A DNA stretch of 64,000 bases, from contig DATGJP010000112.1 in the NCBI GenBank assembly GCA_035295125.1, positions 62,001 to 126,000 of the forward strand. Reading direction: 5' to 3'. The notes under the pieces are model-generated. The model did no database searches. It saw only the letters and a program-made list of their open reading frames with translations, and was not told where the DNA came from. This document shows positions 52,968-62,484 of this stretch, piece after piece (the stretch's first letter is position 1; each line of letters starts with the position of its first letter). The stretch is from JAICMB01 sp035295125. GTDB taxonomy: Bacteria; Acidobacteriota; Terriglobia; Bryobacterales; Bryobacteraceae. The position numbers were made by a program, and so were the translations under genes.

Positions 52968-55900
52968 ATGGAACGGAACTTCGTATTTTACGATCCGACG
53001 GGCCGACGTTGGGCGCGCTTCCGGCGAATCCTAAGCATCACAGGCGCGGCATCTGTGGCTCTGATTGTACTCCTAATTCTCTCTTTCATCGAGAGCCCGC
53101 GGCTGCCTGCACTCGCGATGCCGGCCGTGCAGCACCTGGCCGATTTCGGCGAGATCGCGACCATCACTAAGGGTGAGAAGGCGCCACGCGCCGTGCCGTT
53201 CCATTTTCATAAGCCGGTCAGCTACGTTCGCAATGGCGGCAGCCCGGTGCTCCATCCCAAGCAGGCGAATAAACCCCATGCCGGCCAGCCGCTGGTGTTC
53301 GGCTACTACGTCAATTGGGACCGTGGCAGTCTCGCATCGTTACGAATTAACTTGAACCATTTGACTCACCTCATTCCCGAGTGGATGACGCTCGAGAACG
53401 GCAAGGGGGACCTGAGCGACGAGTCCGACGCTACCGTGATCAAGATCGCGGCCGATGCAAACCTGCCGATCCTGGTCCAGGTGAATAACTACCGCGACGG
53501 CTGGCAAGCCGGCGACCTCCACAAGATGCTGAACAGCGCCGATGCTCGAGCCAACCTGGTGGACAACATTTACAGCAATATCGTCGAGCACAAGTTCGCG
53601 GGCGTCAGTATCGATTTCGAGCAGCTTCCCGTGCGCGACAAGGCCAGGATGGTGCAGTTCATGCAGGAACTCCACGCGAAACTGCAGCCGAAGGGCTATC
53701 TGATCGCGCAGAGTGTTCCGACAGACGATGACAACTCATTCGACTTGAAGCGTCTCGCGGCCATCGACGACTTCGTGATTCCGATGGTTTACGACGAACA
53801 TTACCAGACCAGCGAACCCGGCCCGGTGGCGTCTCAAAACTGGTTCGACGACCAGTTGGATGCACTTGCAAAGGTGCTGCCACCGCAGAAGACCGTCATC
53901 GGCTTCGGCAATTACGGCTATGACTGGGTCATCGGCACTCGCGAGGGCGGTGTCGAAGTGACATATAGCGACGTGATCTCCGCGGCGGAATCGAACCGTG
54001 AGGGAATCACCTGGGACAAAGACCAGGAGAACCCGGTGCTGCGCTACAAAGCGGGCAACGCGCAACACGAAGTCTGGTTTCTGGACGCCGTCACAGCCGT
54101 GAACCAGATGGAGGATGTGGCCGATCAGGGATTCCGCGGCGTCGCGTTGTGGCGGCTCGGCGCGGAAGATCCCGGATTATGGACTGTTTTCGCCCCGCAT
54201 CAGTGGCCGGACGATAAATTCAATCCCGTACCGCTGTTCAAGCTGATCGCGCAGAGATCCGTTCAGCACTACGGAACCGGCGAGATCCTGCGGATCGTCG
54301 ACACGCCGCACGACGGCAAGCGCAACGTGTGGCGGGAGTCCGACAGCGACTATGCCGAACAATACCAGGCGTATCCGTCCTACTGGGTGGTCGAACACAC
54401 GGGCGGCAATGCGGGCAAGCGACTTTCGATTACGTTCGACGACGGCCCTTCCGATCAGACCGGCAAGGTTCTCGACATTCTGAAGCAGAAGCAGGTTCCC
54501 GCGACGTTTTTCCTGGTCGGTGAAAATGCGGAGCAGTATCCCAACTATGTGAAGCGCGAATTCGCGGAAGGCCATACGATCGGCAATCACACGTATTCAC
54601 ACCCCAATATCGCCGGGGAATCGGAGGAGCGCACGCGGCTGGAGTTAAACACCACGCTCCGGCTGATCGAGCACGATACGGGGCACAGCACCAAGCTCTT
54701 CCGCCCGCCGTACAACGCCGATAGTGAGCCGATCACGCCTGGCGACATTATTCCCATCGATCGCGCCCAAAACATGGGCTACGTGACCATCGCGGAGAGC
54801 CTGGATCCCCGTGACTGGGAACCCGGCACAACCTCGGACCGGATCATCAACGAAGTTCTGGAGCAGGTAGCCGACCCGGACAATGGCGGCCACCTGATCC
54901 TGCTCCACGACGCTGGCGGTGACCGGACTGCCACCATTCAGGCCTTGCCACGGCTCATAGACATTCTGCGGGAAAAAGGCTACGACTTCGTCCCGCTCGA
55001 GACGTTGATGAACGACTCGCGAGCGACCCTGATGCCGGTGCCCGGACCCGATGAGCAGCGCTGGGCGCAGGTGGAGGGCGGCGCCTTAACCACCAAGGGT
55101 CGCATCCGGCAGATCGCCGGCGATCTGTTTATCGTGGCGATCATCCTGACGCTGGCGCGGTCGTTAGTGTACGGCGTGATGGCGGTGATTCAGAAGCGCC
55201 GTGCGCGGAAGCGGACGTTCGACCCGACATATCAGCCGGCGGTCTCCGTGGTAATAGCAGCCTACAACGAAGAGAAGGTTATCGCCCAGACGGTCCGATC
55301 GATTCTCGACAACGGGTATCCGGAGCTTGAGGTGATCGTGGTCGATGACGGCTCGAAAGACGCCACGCTCCGTGTGCTTAATGAGAACTTCGGCGAGAAC
55401 GAACACGTGCGGATCTTCACGCAGCCGAATCGCGGAAAGTCCTCGGCGCTCAACCATGGGATCACCCAATCGCATCACAACATCCTGGTCGCACTGGATG
55501 CCGACACGATTTTCCGCAAGGGCACCATTGAAAAACTGGTCCGCCATTTCGCTGACCCGCAAGTCGGCGCTGTATCCGGCAACGCGCGGGTGGGCAATCG
55601 TTCGAAATGGATCACGCGCTTTCAATCGATCGAGTACATCTACGGATTCAATCTCGACCGGCGCGCTCTCGACCTGATCAACGCAATTACGGTGGTACCG
55701 GGCGCCGTCGGAGCATGGCGCAAAGATTTGGTACAGGGCTGCGGCGGCTTCCATCACGACACTCTGGCGGAAGATACCGACATCACGCTGGCCATCCGCC
55801 GACAGGGCTACCAAATCCGGTATGAGGAAAACGCGGTTGCCTATACCGAGGCACCTGAAACTACCCAGGCGCTGGCCAAACAGCGCTTCCGCTGGGCATT

Positions 55901-56309
55901 CGGAACGCTTCAGGCCGCCTGGAAACACCGCGACGCCACGTTCAATCCGAAATACGGCACGCTCGGGATGGTGGCCCTGCCCAGCATCTGGATTTTCCAG
56001 GTGCTGTTAGCCGCGCTGTCGCCATTCGCGGAAATCGCGATGTTAATCGCCCTGTTCGCGGGCAACTGGCCGATCGTCGTGCTCTACTACTTCGGCCTGT
56101 TCCTGCTGGAAGTGCTTACCGGCTTGCTGGCGTACTCGCTGGAACGCACTAAGCCCTGGGATCTGGCCCTGCTGTTCTTCCAGCGCCTCTATTACCGCCA
56201 GCTCATGCATTATGTGCTATTCAAGTCGATCCTGTATGCGGTACGGGGACGACTGGTCGGATGGGGCAAACTAGAACGCACCGCGACGGTCACCGTCACG
56301 CAGTCTTAG
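52968..56309 (+). CDS. GH18-NodB-GT2 fusion, polysaccharide synthase/modifier
   Basis: One chain of about 1113 residues with three enzymes (numbering from 52911; subtract 19 for ATG 52968). TM1 is at about 43-60. A GH18-like domain covers about 125-430 with D235 and E237 in GVSIDFEQL. A NodB/CE4 deacetylase covers about 490-690 with TFDDGP (about 508), the HTYSHP metal motif (about 558) and RPPYN (about 597). A TM at about 742-760 is followed by a cytoplasmic GT2 with LDADT (about 862), EDTD (about 952) and QRFRW (about 990), then several TMs. Topology puts the hydrolase and deacetylase outside and the synthase inside, as in PNAG or chitin-like polymer synthesis. The frame extends to 52911, but that part lacks a good start. 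Confidence 0.93.
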   Translation: MERNFVFYDPTGRRWARFRRILSITGAASVALIVLLILSFIESPRLPALAMPAVQHLADFGEIATITKGEKAPRAVPFHFHKPVSYVRNGGSPVLHPKQANKPHAGQPLVFGYYVNWDRGSLASLRINLNHLTHLIPEWMTLENGKGDLSDESDATVIKIAADANLPILVQVNNYRDGWQAGDLHKMLNSADARANLVDNIYSNIVEHKFAGVSIDFEQLPVRDKARMVQFMQELHAKLQPKGYLIAQSVPTDDDNSFDLKRLAAIDDFVIPMVYDEHYQTSEPGPVASQNWFDDQLDALAKVLPPQKTVIGFGNYGYDWVIGTREGGVEVTYSDVISAAESNREGITWDKDQENPVLRYKAGNAQHEVWFLDAVTAVNQMEDVADQGFRGVALWRLGAEDPGLWTVFAPHQWPDDKFNPVPLFKLIAQRSVQHYGTGEILRIVDTPHDGKRNVWRESDSDYAEQYQAYPSYWVVEHTGGNAGKRLSITFDDGPSDQTGKVLDILKQKQVPATFFLVGENAEQYPNYVKREFAEGHTIGNHTYSHPNIAGESEERTRLELNTTLRLIEHDTGHSTKLFRPPYNADSEPITPGDIIPIDRAQNMGYVTIAESLDPRDWEPGTTSDRIINEVLEQVADPDNGGHLILLHDAGGDRTATIQALPRLIDILREKGYDFVPLETLMNDSRATLMPVPGPDEQRWAQVEGGALTTKGRIRQIAGDLFIVAIILTLARSLVYGVMAVIQKRRARKRTFDPTYQPAVSVVIAAYNEEKVIAQTVRSILDNGYPELEVIVVDDGSKDATLRVLNENFGENEHVRIFTQPNRGKSSALNHGITQSHHNILVALDADTIFRKGTIEKLVRHFADPQVGAVSGNARVGNRSKWITRFQSIEYIYGFNLDRRALDLINAITVVPGAVGAWRKDLVQGCGGFHHDTLAEDTDITLAIRRQGYQIRYEENAVAYTEAPETTQALAKQRFRWAFGTLQAAWKHRDATFNPKYGTLGMVALPSIWIFQVLLAALSPFAEIAMLIALFAGNWPIVVLYYFGLFLLEVLTGLLAYSLERTKPWDLALLFFQRLYYRQLMHYVLFKSILYAVRGRLVGWGKLERTATVTVTQS

Positions 56310-56344
56310 AGCGTTGTAAAGGAGTGGCGAATCATAGCCGCACC

Positions 56345-56427
56345 CCAAGGGTGGCACAGGCGGGTTCGCCTGTGCATCCTTCCACAATGTCAGAATATCG
56401 AAGAAAGGCTGTGTAATACCTTTTACA
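56345..56427. repeat. Dispersed hairpin repeat, copy G
   Basis: Core CACAGGCGGGTTCGCCTGTG at 56355-56374, TGCATCCTTCCACA, and tail ATGTCAGAATATCG...GGCTGTGTAATACCTTTT, the same order as in copy F. The EF-P stop codon (56425-56423) falls in the last bases of the repeat. Confidence 0.8.
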
Positions 56428-56995
56428 TGGCCCTGGTCTTAACGCGATCCATGTATCTCATGCTCTGAAGGTCGAGGCGGATCGTGTCGCCGATCTTCAC
56501 AAATTGCGGCACCATCACCTCGACGCCGTTCGGCAGCCTGGCCGGCTTGAACGTGGTTTCCTGCTGCTGATGCATGGGCGGCGCGGTATCGTCGATCTTC
56601 ACCTCCAGCATTTCCGGAAACACAACGTTCACCGGCCGCCCGTTAACGAATTCCACGGTCAATCGCAATCCGGCCTCGAGGAAACTAGCCTGTGGGCCGA
56701 CCATGTCCTTCGAAATCTCGGCCTGGTCGTACGTATCCGGACTCATGAAGCAGCACTGATCGCCGTCGGCATACAGGAACTCCATCGCCTGTTTCTCGAG
56801 CGCGAAGTCTTCGAGCTTCAGTTCCGATCGGAAACTGTGCTCCCAAAAGGTCCGGGTGTCGAGATTCTGGAGCCGGGCGTGTGTGACGCCACCCATCTTG
56901 CCTTGCCCAGGATGATACTCCGCGGCTGCCACGCGGTAGGGCTGGCCCTGGAATCGGATCGCCATTCCAGGGCGTAATTGCGATGCTACGACCAT
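56423..56995 (-). CDS. efp: Translation elongation factor P
   Basis: EF-P restores peptide-bond formation at polyproline stalls. The 190 residues fit the family: an N-terminal KOW-like domain, then two OB-type domains ending with GDTIRLDLQSMRYMDRVKTRAM. The loop that enters the peptidyl-transferase centre reads YHPGQGKMGGVTHAR. Compared with E. coli PGKGQ (Lys34 modified), it has Gln at the tip and an insertion of about 2 residues with Lys33. GGAGG at 57002-57006 lies 6 bases before ATG 56995. A 57-codon proline-containing ORF ends 11 bases upstream on the same strand. Confidence 0.93.
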   Translation of the reverse strand: MVVASQLRPGMAIRFQGQPYRVAAAEYHPGQGKMGGVTHARLQNLDTRTFWEHSFRSELKLEDFALEKQAMEFLYADGDQCCFMSPDTYDQAEISKDMVGPQASFLEAGLRLTVEFVNGRPVNVVFPEMLEVKIDDTAPPMHQQQETTFKPARLPNGVEVMVPQFVKIGDTIRLDLQSMRYMDRVKTRAM

Positions 56996-57006
56996 TTCGC
57001 CTCCGT

Positions 57007-57180
57007 TTATTGGCCGGTTTTCGGGGGTGAACCCGGCGGATTTGGTTTCTTCTCAGGGGTGCGCAAGAAGCCTTGCCGCGGGTCCTGCCGCAGGTTTGCC
57101 GGCTGCGGGGGGCGATAGTGGACCTTGGTACGTTCGACAGTCCAGGTTCGGACGACGTGCGGATGTCGTGCTTTGTCCAT
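57007..57180 (-). CDS. 57-residue Pro/Arg-rich ORF immediately upstream of efp
   Basis: A short reading frame with a good ribosome site, GAGAGGA about 6 bases before ATG 57180. The product is basic and rich in Pro and Arg. Its end carries NPPGSPPKTGQ directly before the stop (TAA, 57009-57007), and an earlier part has RPPQP. The efp ribosome site GGAGG (57006-57002) begins right after the stop. PPG and PPK are classical EF-P-dependent stall motifs, so it may be a leader peptide that tunes efp translation, or an ordinary small basic protein. Position and ribosome site are seen; the role is inference. Confidence 0.65.
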   Translation of the reverse strand: MDKARHPHVVRTWTVERTKVHYRPPQPANLRQDPRQGFLRTPEKKPNPPGSPPKTGQ

Positions 57181-57263
57181 ATGACGTCCTCTCGACCAAT
57201 AGTCTACTCTCAGGCGCCGCGGGAAGGAACCTGAGGGCGGGGTGACTGCTATCCTGCTTTCTT

Positions 57264-58223
57264 ATGCCTGAGTTCGACGTGGTCGGCATTGGCCTGAACG
57301 CCACCGACACGCTCATACTTCTGTCTCACTTCCCCGCATACGCCGGCAAGGTCGCCTTTGAAAAAGAGATCTTGAGTCCCGGCGGACAAGTGGCTAGCGC
57401 CATGGTGACGTGCGCAAATCTCGGCCTGCGGGTGAAGTACATCGGTACGGTGGGTGACGACGAACGCGGACGCGTTCAGATGGAGAGCCTCCGGAAAACC
57501 GGCATCAACCTGGACCACGTTCAGATACGCGAGAATTGTCCCAACCAGACGGCTTACATCATGATCGACCAGACCACCGGCGAACGCACCGTGCTCTGGA
57601 AACGCGAAGATTGCCTGCGGCTGGAAGCGGACAGCATCACGCCGGAGCAGATTACCTGCGCGGGTCTGCTGCACATTGACGGTCACGACACGGCGGCGGT
57701 GGCCAAGGCAGCTCAAATCGCCCGGCAGTACGCGATTCCGGTCACGGTCGACGTGGACACGATCTATCACGGCTTCGATAACGTTCTGCCGCACGTGGAT
57801 TATCTTGTCGCCAGCTCCGAGTTCCCGGTGCAATGGACTAGCGAGCGGGACCCGTTCCGGGCCCTCCAGATGATCCAGGATGAATACCGCATTCCCGTTG
57901 CGGCGATGACGCTGGGGGCGCACGGGGCGCTAGCGCGGGTGGACGGCCAATTTGTCTACTCGCCGGCCTTCGTCGTCAACTGCATCGACACCACTGGCGC
58001 GGGAGACGTGTTTCACGGTGCGTTCTGTTATGCTGTGTTGCAGAAGATGCCGATGCGCGACGCACTGGAGTTTTCCAACGCCATGGCTGCGCTGAATTGC
58101 ACGGCGCTCGGCGCTCGCGGCGGCGTGGCCACCGTAAACGAAGCCAAGGCGCTCATGCAACGGGCGGAGCGGCGCTCCCATCCCGATTTTGAGACTCGCT
58201 CGCGTACTCGCGTGGCTTCATGA
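57264..58223 (+). CDS. PfkB-family carbohydrate kinase
   Basis: A ribokinase-like sugar or nucleoside kinase of 319 residues. The N-terminal part starts with DVVGIGLNATDTL, GGQVASAMVTCANLG contributes the substrate pocket, and the ATP/anion-hole motif DTTGAGDVFHGAF holds the catalytic Asp. The substrate is unknown. Its end overlaps the rhomboid start (ATGA at 58220-58223). It is first in a three-gene operon with rhomboid and BshB1-like genes. It is divergent from the efp leader ORF. Confidence 0.93.
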   Translation: MPEFDVVGIGLNATDTLILLSHFPAYAGKVAFEKEILSPGGQVASAMVTCANLGLRVKYIGTVGDDERGRVQMESLRKTGINLDHVQIRENCPNQTAYIMIDQTTGERTVLWKREDCLRLEADSITPEQITCAGLLHIDGHDTAAVAKAAQIARQYAIPVTVDVDTIYHGFDNVLPHVDYLVASSEFPVQWTSERDPFRALQMIQDEYRIPVAAMTLGAHGALARVDGQFVYSPAFVVNCIDTTGAGDVFHGAFCYAVLQKMPMRDALEFSNAMAALNCTALGARGGVATVNEAKALMQRAERRSHPDFETRSRTRVAS

Positions 58224-58876
58224 TCCCGCTTCGCTCGTCCGAACGGACGTATTCACCAGCGGTCGTCACCTTAACGCTCATCGCGATCAACATGATCGTG
58301 TTTCTATACGAGCTGACCATGCCGTCGAGCTACTTGAATAATTTCATCCGGCTGCATGGGATCGTGCCTTATCGTTTCCACTACTCCAGTCTGCTGACAT
58401 CGATGTTCCTGCACGGCGGCTGGCTGCACGTGCTCGGGAATATGTGGTTCCTGTGGATTTTCGGCAAGGCGATCGAGGACCTGCTGGGACATTTTCGCTT
58501 CCTGATTTTCTATTTGCTGTGCGGATTGGCTGCCGGCCTCATTCACGTCTACACCAACTACGATTCTTCGGTGCCGACGATCGGCGCCAGCGGGGCCATC
58601 GCCGGCGTCATGGGCGCATACCTGATCAAGTTCCCCCATGCCCGCATCGTGACGCTGGTCTTTATTTTCATCTTCATCACGACGATCGATATTCCCGCGG
58701 CTTTCCTGCTCATCTACTGGTTCCTGATTCAGTTCTTCAGCGGCATCGGATCAGTGGGCGAGTCGGCCATTTCGAGAGGCGACGTCGCCTGGTTTGCGCA
58801 TATAGGTGGGTTCCTGGCCGGCATGGGCCTGGTGTATGTCATGCCGACCCGCCAGCGCTTTCCGAGATGGAACTAG
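58220..58876 (+). CDS. Rhomboid intramembrane serine protease
   Basis: A 218-residue membrane protease with about six helices. The catalytic Ser lies in GASGAIAGVMGAYL and the catalytic His in WFAHIGGFLAGM. HGGWLHVLGNMWFLWIFG in helix 2 has the conserved HxxxN-type region. It cuts membrane proteins within the bilayer; the client is unknown. It overlaps the kinase by 4 bases, and the BshB1-like gene starts directly after its stop, so all three are probably co-translated. Confidence 0.94.
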   Translation: MIPLRSSERTYSPAVVTLTLIAINMIVFLYELTMPSSYLNNFIRLHGIVPYRFHYSSLLTSMFLHGGWLHVLGNMWFLWIFGKAIEDLLGHFRFLIFYLLCGLAAGLIHVYTNYDSSVPTIGASGAIAGVMGAYLIKFPHARIVTLVFIFIFITTIDIPAAFLLIYWFLIQFFSGIGSVGESAISRGDVAWFAHIGGFLAGMGLVYVMPTRQRFPRWN

Positions 58877-59626
58877 ATGCACTGGCAACTCGACCTCGCC
58901 TCCGCCGGAGTAGACAAACCGCTCGACGTATTGGCCATCGCAGCTCACCCTGACGATGTCGAGCAGACCTGTGGAGGAACGCTCCTGCGCATGGCGGAAA
59001 TGGGCTACCGGACCGGCGTGCTCGACCTCACCGCCGGAGACATGGGCACGCGGGGCACGCCAGAGCTGCGCATCGAGGAATCGCAAATTGCGGGAAAGCA
59101 CATGTCGCTTGCCTGGAGAGGCAATATGCGCCTGCCTGACGCCCGGCTTGAAAACACCATAACCGTACGGATGACCATGGCCGCTGAGATTCGTAAACTG
59201 CGGCCGCGCGTGGTGATTCTTCCTTACTGGGAAGCTCGCCACCCCGATCACTATCGCGCCGGCGAAATCGCCTCGGAAGCCTGTTTTCTTTCCGGCTTGA
59301 GGAAACTGGATGAAGAGACGGAACCCCACCGTCCGCAAAAGATCATTTATTCGTCGTTGTATGCCAACGTGAATCCATCCTTCGTGGTAGATATCTCCGC
59401 GCAATTCGAACGGCGCATGGCCGCGCTGATGAGCTACCAGTCGCAGTATGGCGACGCCGCAGATGGCTCGGACCTGTTTCCGAAGGAAAGCGAGATTCGC
59501 GAGCGGCTAGGTGCTATCGCGCGGTTCTACGGCAATTTGATTGGCGTCAAATACGGGGAACCGTTTGTGGTCAAGGAAACCATCCGCGTCGATGACATTG
59601 TTTCGCTTCTGCCGCGTAGCCTCTAG
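58877..59626 (+). CDS. bshB1: BshB1-like N-acetylglucosaminyl-malate deacetylase
   Basis: A PIG-L/LmbE-type zinc deacetylase, 249 residues. The metal motif AHPDDVEQTCGG lies near the start, MGTRGTPELRIEES follows, PYWEARHPDHYRAGEI holds a further metal His, and FVVDISAQFERRMAALMSYQSQY matches BshB1 of bacillithiol synthesis well. It removes acetate from GlcNAc-malate to give GlcN-malate. The other bsh genes are not in the window. The start abuts the rhomboid stop. It is followed by a dispersed repeat in reverse orientation. Confidence 0.87.
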   Translation: MHWQLDLASAGVDKPLDVLAIAAHPDDVEQTCGGTLLRMAEMGYRTGVLDLTAGDMGTRGTPELRIEESQIAGKHMSLAWRGNMRLPDARLENTITVRMTMAAEIRKLRPRVVILPYWEARHPDHYRAGEIASEACFLSGLRKLDEETEPHRPQKIIYSSLYANVNPSFVVDISAQFERRMAALMSYQSQYGDAADGSDLFPKESEIRERLGAIARFYGNLIGVKYGEPFVVKETIRVDDIVSLLPRSL

Positions 59627-59654
59627 ACCAGGTGGTATGGCGGCGTGTGGTGGG

Positions 59655-59735
59655 GCAGGCTGTGGAAGGGTATTACAGAGCCTCTGATTCTTTGCGCGCC
59701 GCGATAAACGAAGGCGAAAGCGCCTGCAGCAAGCT
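59655..59735. repeat. Dispersed hairpin repeat, copy H (reverse orientation)
   Basis: TGTGGAAGGGTATTACAGAGCCTCTGATTCTT (59660-59691) is the reverse complement, with a few changes, of the copy F tail. The AGGCGAAAGCGCCT hairpin at 59712-59725 follows. This copy is in the opposite orientation to F and G. Confidence 0.65.
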
Positions 59736-59856
59736 GCCAAATCGCTATTCAAGAACCTAAATGGTATTAGTCTGCAGCCGCCTCCATGCAAGCTACGGCC
59801 GCGGAACTTGAACGGTTTCACACCGAGCCTCGTCAGACATCGAGATAGCCGGGCCA

Positions 59857-62185
59857 ATGAACGACTTCAGAAACGCAATCCGCGCGCTGCGAAGGTCCCC
59901 CACGCTCGTACTCGCCGCGGTACTCTCGTTGGCTCTCGGCATTGGTTCGAACGTAACGGTGTTTAGCGTTGTGCGCGAAATGATTCTCGACGACCTCAGC
60001 GCCCGACGCCCGGAACAACTCGTGCGAGTGGAAGGTGCGGACCTCTCATACTCGATCTATCGGCAGTTGCGAGCCTCCGGTTCCATCGAGAATCTCGCCT
60101 ATCATCGCCGTCTCGGAGATCGCATTTGGCAGGAGGGCGGACCGAGTGAAATCGCCTGGGCCCTGACCACCAGCGCGAACTTCTTCAACGTACTTGGAGT
60201 CGCCGCATCTCGCGGGCGGCTCTACTCACAGTCAGACGAAGGCCGGGAGTTTGCCCGTCTTAAGCTATGGGTTTTGGCATCGACGGCTCCACGACGACTC
60301 GAACACGGTTGGACAAACGATCCAGTTGAACGGCAAACTCTATCCGATCGTAGGCGTCCTGCCACCCTACTACCGCAGCGTATTCGGCCATGGTGTTTCA
60401 CCGGAGGTTTACCTGTCCGATTCCGGAACCACCAACCCGCGTGATCACCTTTCGGTATTATTCGGCCGGCTCTCTCCCGGGCAAACGCGCGAGTCTTTGG
60501 CGGCAGCCATTGAGAGTTTGAAGGGAAAGGACCCTCGGCTGACGATCGAACTTCGACCGATGGCCGGCATCGCGGCCGCCGCTTCCAAACCCGGCGACGA
60601 GAGACGATTCTTCGTGTTTTTTGTCGCCTTATTCGCTGTGGCTGGCGCGTTAGTGCTCATCGCCTGCGCGAACGTCGCCGGACTTCTACTAGCTCGGGCG
60701 CTCAACCGACGCCGGGAATTGGCGATACGCAAAGCACTCGGCGCAAATCGGCTGCACCTCCTTCGGCCTCTTCTGGCGGAGGGCATTGTGCTCATTCTGA
60801 TGGGATCGGCTTTCGCCCAAGTGATCGACGCCTGCCTGCGCGATCAACTCCGGTACGTGCGTTGGCCTTCGGCATACGGACTCCCCTTCGAATTCCACTT
60901 TCAAAACGATAACGGGCTCGTCGCATACGGTGCATTGATTTCACTCGCGGCACTTCTGCTGTCGTCCCTGATTCCCGCCCTGCGTGGCGCCGGCGCGGAT
61001 ATCGGCCTGGCCCTGAAGCAAGGCGAGCCGGCGTTCTCGGCACGACGTTTTAACCTTCGCACGGGGTTTGTCATCGTTCAGGTCGTGCTATCGATGGTCC
61101 TGCTCACGGTTGGCGGCCTGTTTACGCGCAGTCTTCAGCACCTGGTTGCGAGCGGACCTGGGTTTGACGTCACTCACACTCTGATCGCGGTGGCGCACAC
61201 ATTACCCGGCGGTCAGTCGTGGGCATTTCGCCAAAAGGTAATGCAGCGGGTTGAGGCGGTTCCAGGAGTTGTGTCGGTGACCTCGACCGGCATTCTTCCT
61301 CTGATGGGAGAACTCCCCGAAGCCTCGCTTCGGCGCGAGGGCGATCCGCTGTCCAGTTTGCGCCGTGTCTACGAGATCGGAGCCGGTGAGAACTACTTCG
61401 CCACCCTCGGAATCCCAATCCTGCGCGGCCGCGACTTCGAGATTACAGATCGAGACCGAAACCCGGTTCCCGTGATTGTGAACCGGACACTGGCTGAGGA
61501 GTTCTTCGCGGACCACGACCCGATCGGCCAGTTTCTCGTGACGGGCCCGGGAGAGGAACGTAAGCTGCAAGTGATCGGCGTCGCAGCCGACTCGAAGATG
61601 CGCACGCTCGGGGAAGGCGACTCGCCCGCTTTCTACCGGCCGGAATTCAATGGGCAGTTTTTGGTTCGTGTTGCCGACGCTCCAGGCAATTGGATTGGTA
61701 CGCTTCGCGGCGCGCTGGGAGAACTCGATCGAACGGCTGCCATTGACGTGCGCCCACTCGCCGAAGCAGCAGCAGGAGCATTGTTTCCACTGCGCGTCGC
61801 CAGCGGGTTTCTCGGCTCGTTGAGCATCCTGGGGGTTACTCTGGCACTCGTGGGACTTTACGGGTCCGTTTCTTTTGCGGTTAGCCGCCGAACCCGCGAG
61901 TTTGGAATTCGCGCCGCCTTGGGCGCTACCAGTCCCGACCTCATCAGGACCGCATTGCGGGATGGATTCATTGTGCTGACCTGCGGTGCAGCGATCGGTT
62001 TACCGTCGTCGCTGTTGGCCATCCGGCTCTTGGCGGATCTCATACCGGACGGAGTCAATCCCTGGTCTCCCGCACCCATCGCCGCAATTGTGCTTCTCCT
62101 GCTCGCGACCGGGTTCTGTGCGAGTTGGATTCCAGCGCAGCGCGCCGCCCGAACGCAACCTTGTGTAGCGCTACGGCAGGATTGA
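59857..62185 (+). pseudogene. ADOP/MacB-like permease disrupted by a frameshift
   Basis: A homologue of the intact permease at 14.6-17.0 kb. Residues about 1-130 are read in the frame from ATG 59857 (SPTLVLAAVLSLALGIGSNV, then TSANFFNVLGVAASRGRLYS). From about 60250 the coding continues in the next frame (LPVLSYGFWHRRL, IACANVAGLLLARALNRRRELAIRKALG, ending in RAARTQPCVALRQD). The shift lies between about 60240 and 60262, with no obvious slippery motif. It is either a real pseudogene, a sequencing error or, less likely, a programmed frameshift. No ATPase gene is near. Confidence 0.88.
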
Positions 62186-62234
62186 GCCGAAAACTCATCG
62201 CAATGTTACCAACTCACAGCGGTTCCGGCATTCA

Positions 62235-62445
62235 GCGTGCCTTTGCACTTCACAGAAAAGGACATGCGAAACCGCCTGTCACACCAAGTCTGGCAACCAA
62301 AGAATATGCCTGCACGTGTTTACACAGGTCCAAAGGCACCGTCGAAAACGCCACGGGCAGCAGGCGGTGCAAGGGTGGCGCAGGCGGTTTCGCCTGCGCG
62401 TTCTAGTCAGGCCGGCTAACAGCCTGCATCACAGGCTTGATCAAC
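62235..62445. repeat. Dispersed hairpin repeat, copy I (extended)
   Basis: Core GCGCAGGCGGTTTCGCCTGCGC at 62378-62399 after AAGGGTG, with a second, looser part upstream (GAAACCGCCTGTCACACCAAG). It fills the gap between the broken permease and the M2 peptidase, which converge. Confidence 0.75.
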
Positions 62446-62484
62446 TCACCGTTGGCGAAAGGCCCGCTCCGCCGACACGCGCCT

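Noticed and set aside
55164..55928. 254-residue minus strand ORF
   Set aside because: Antisense to the GT2 part of the fusion gene.
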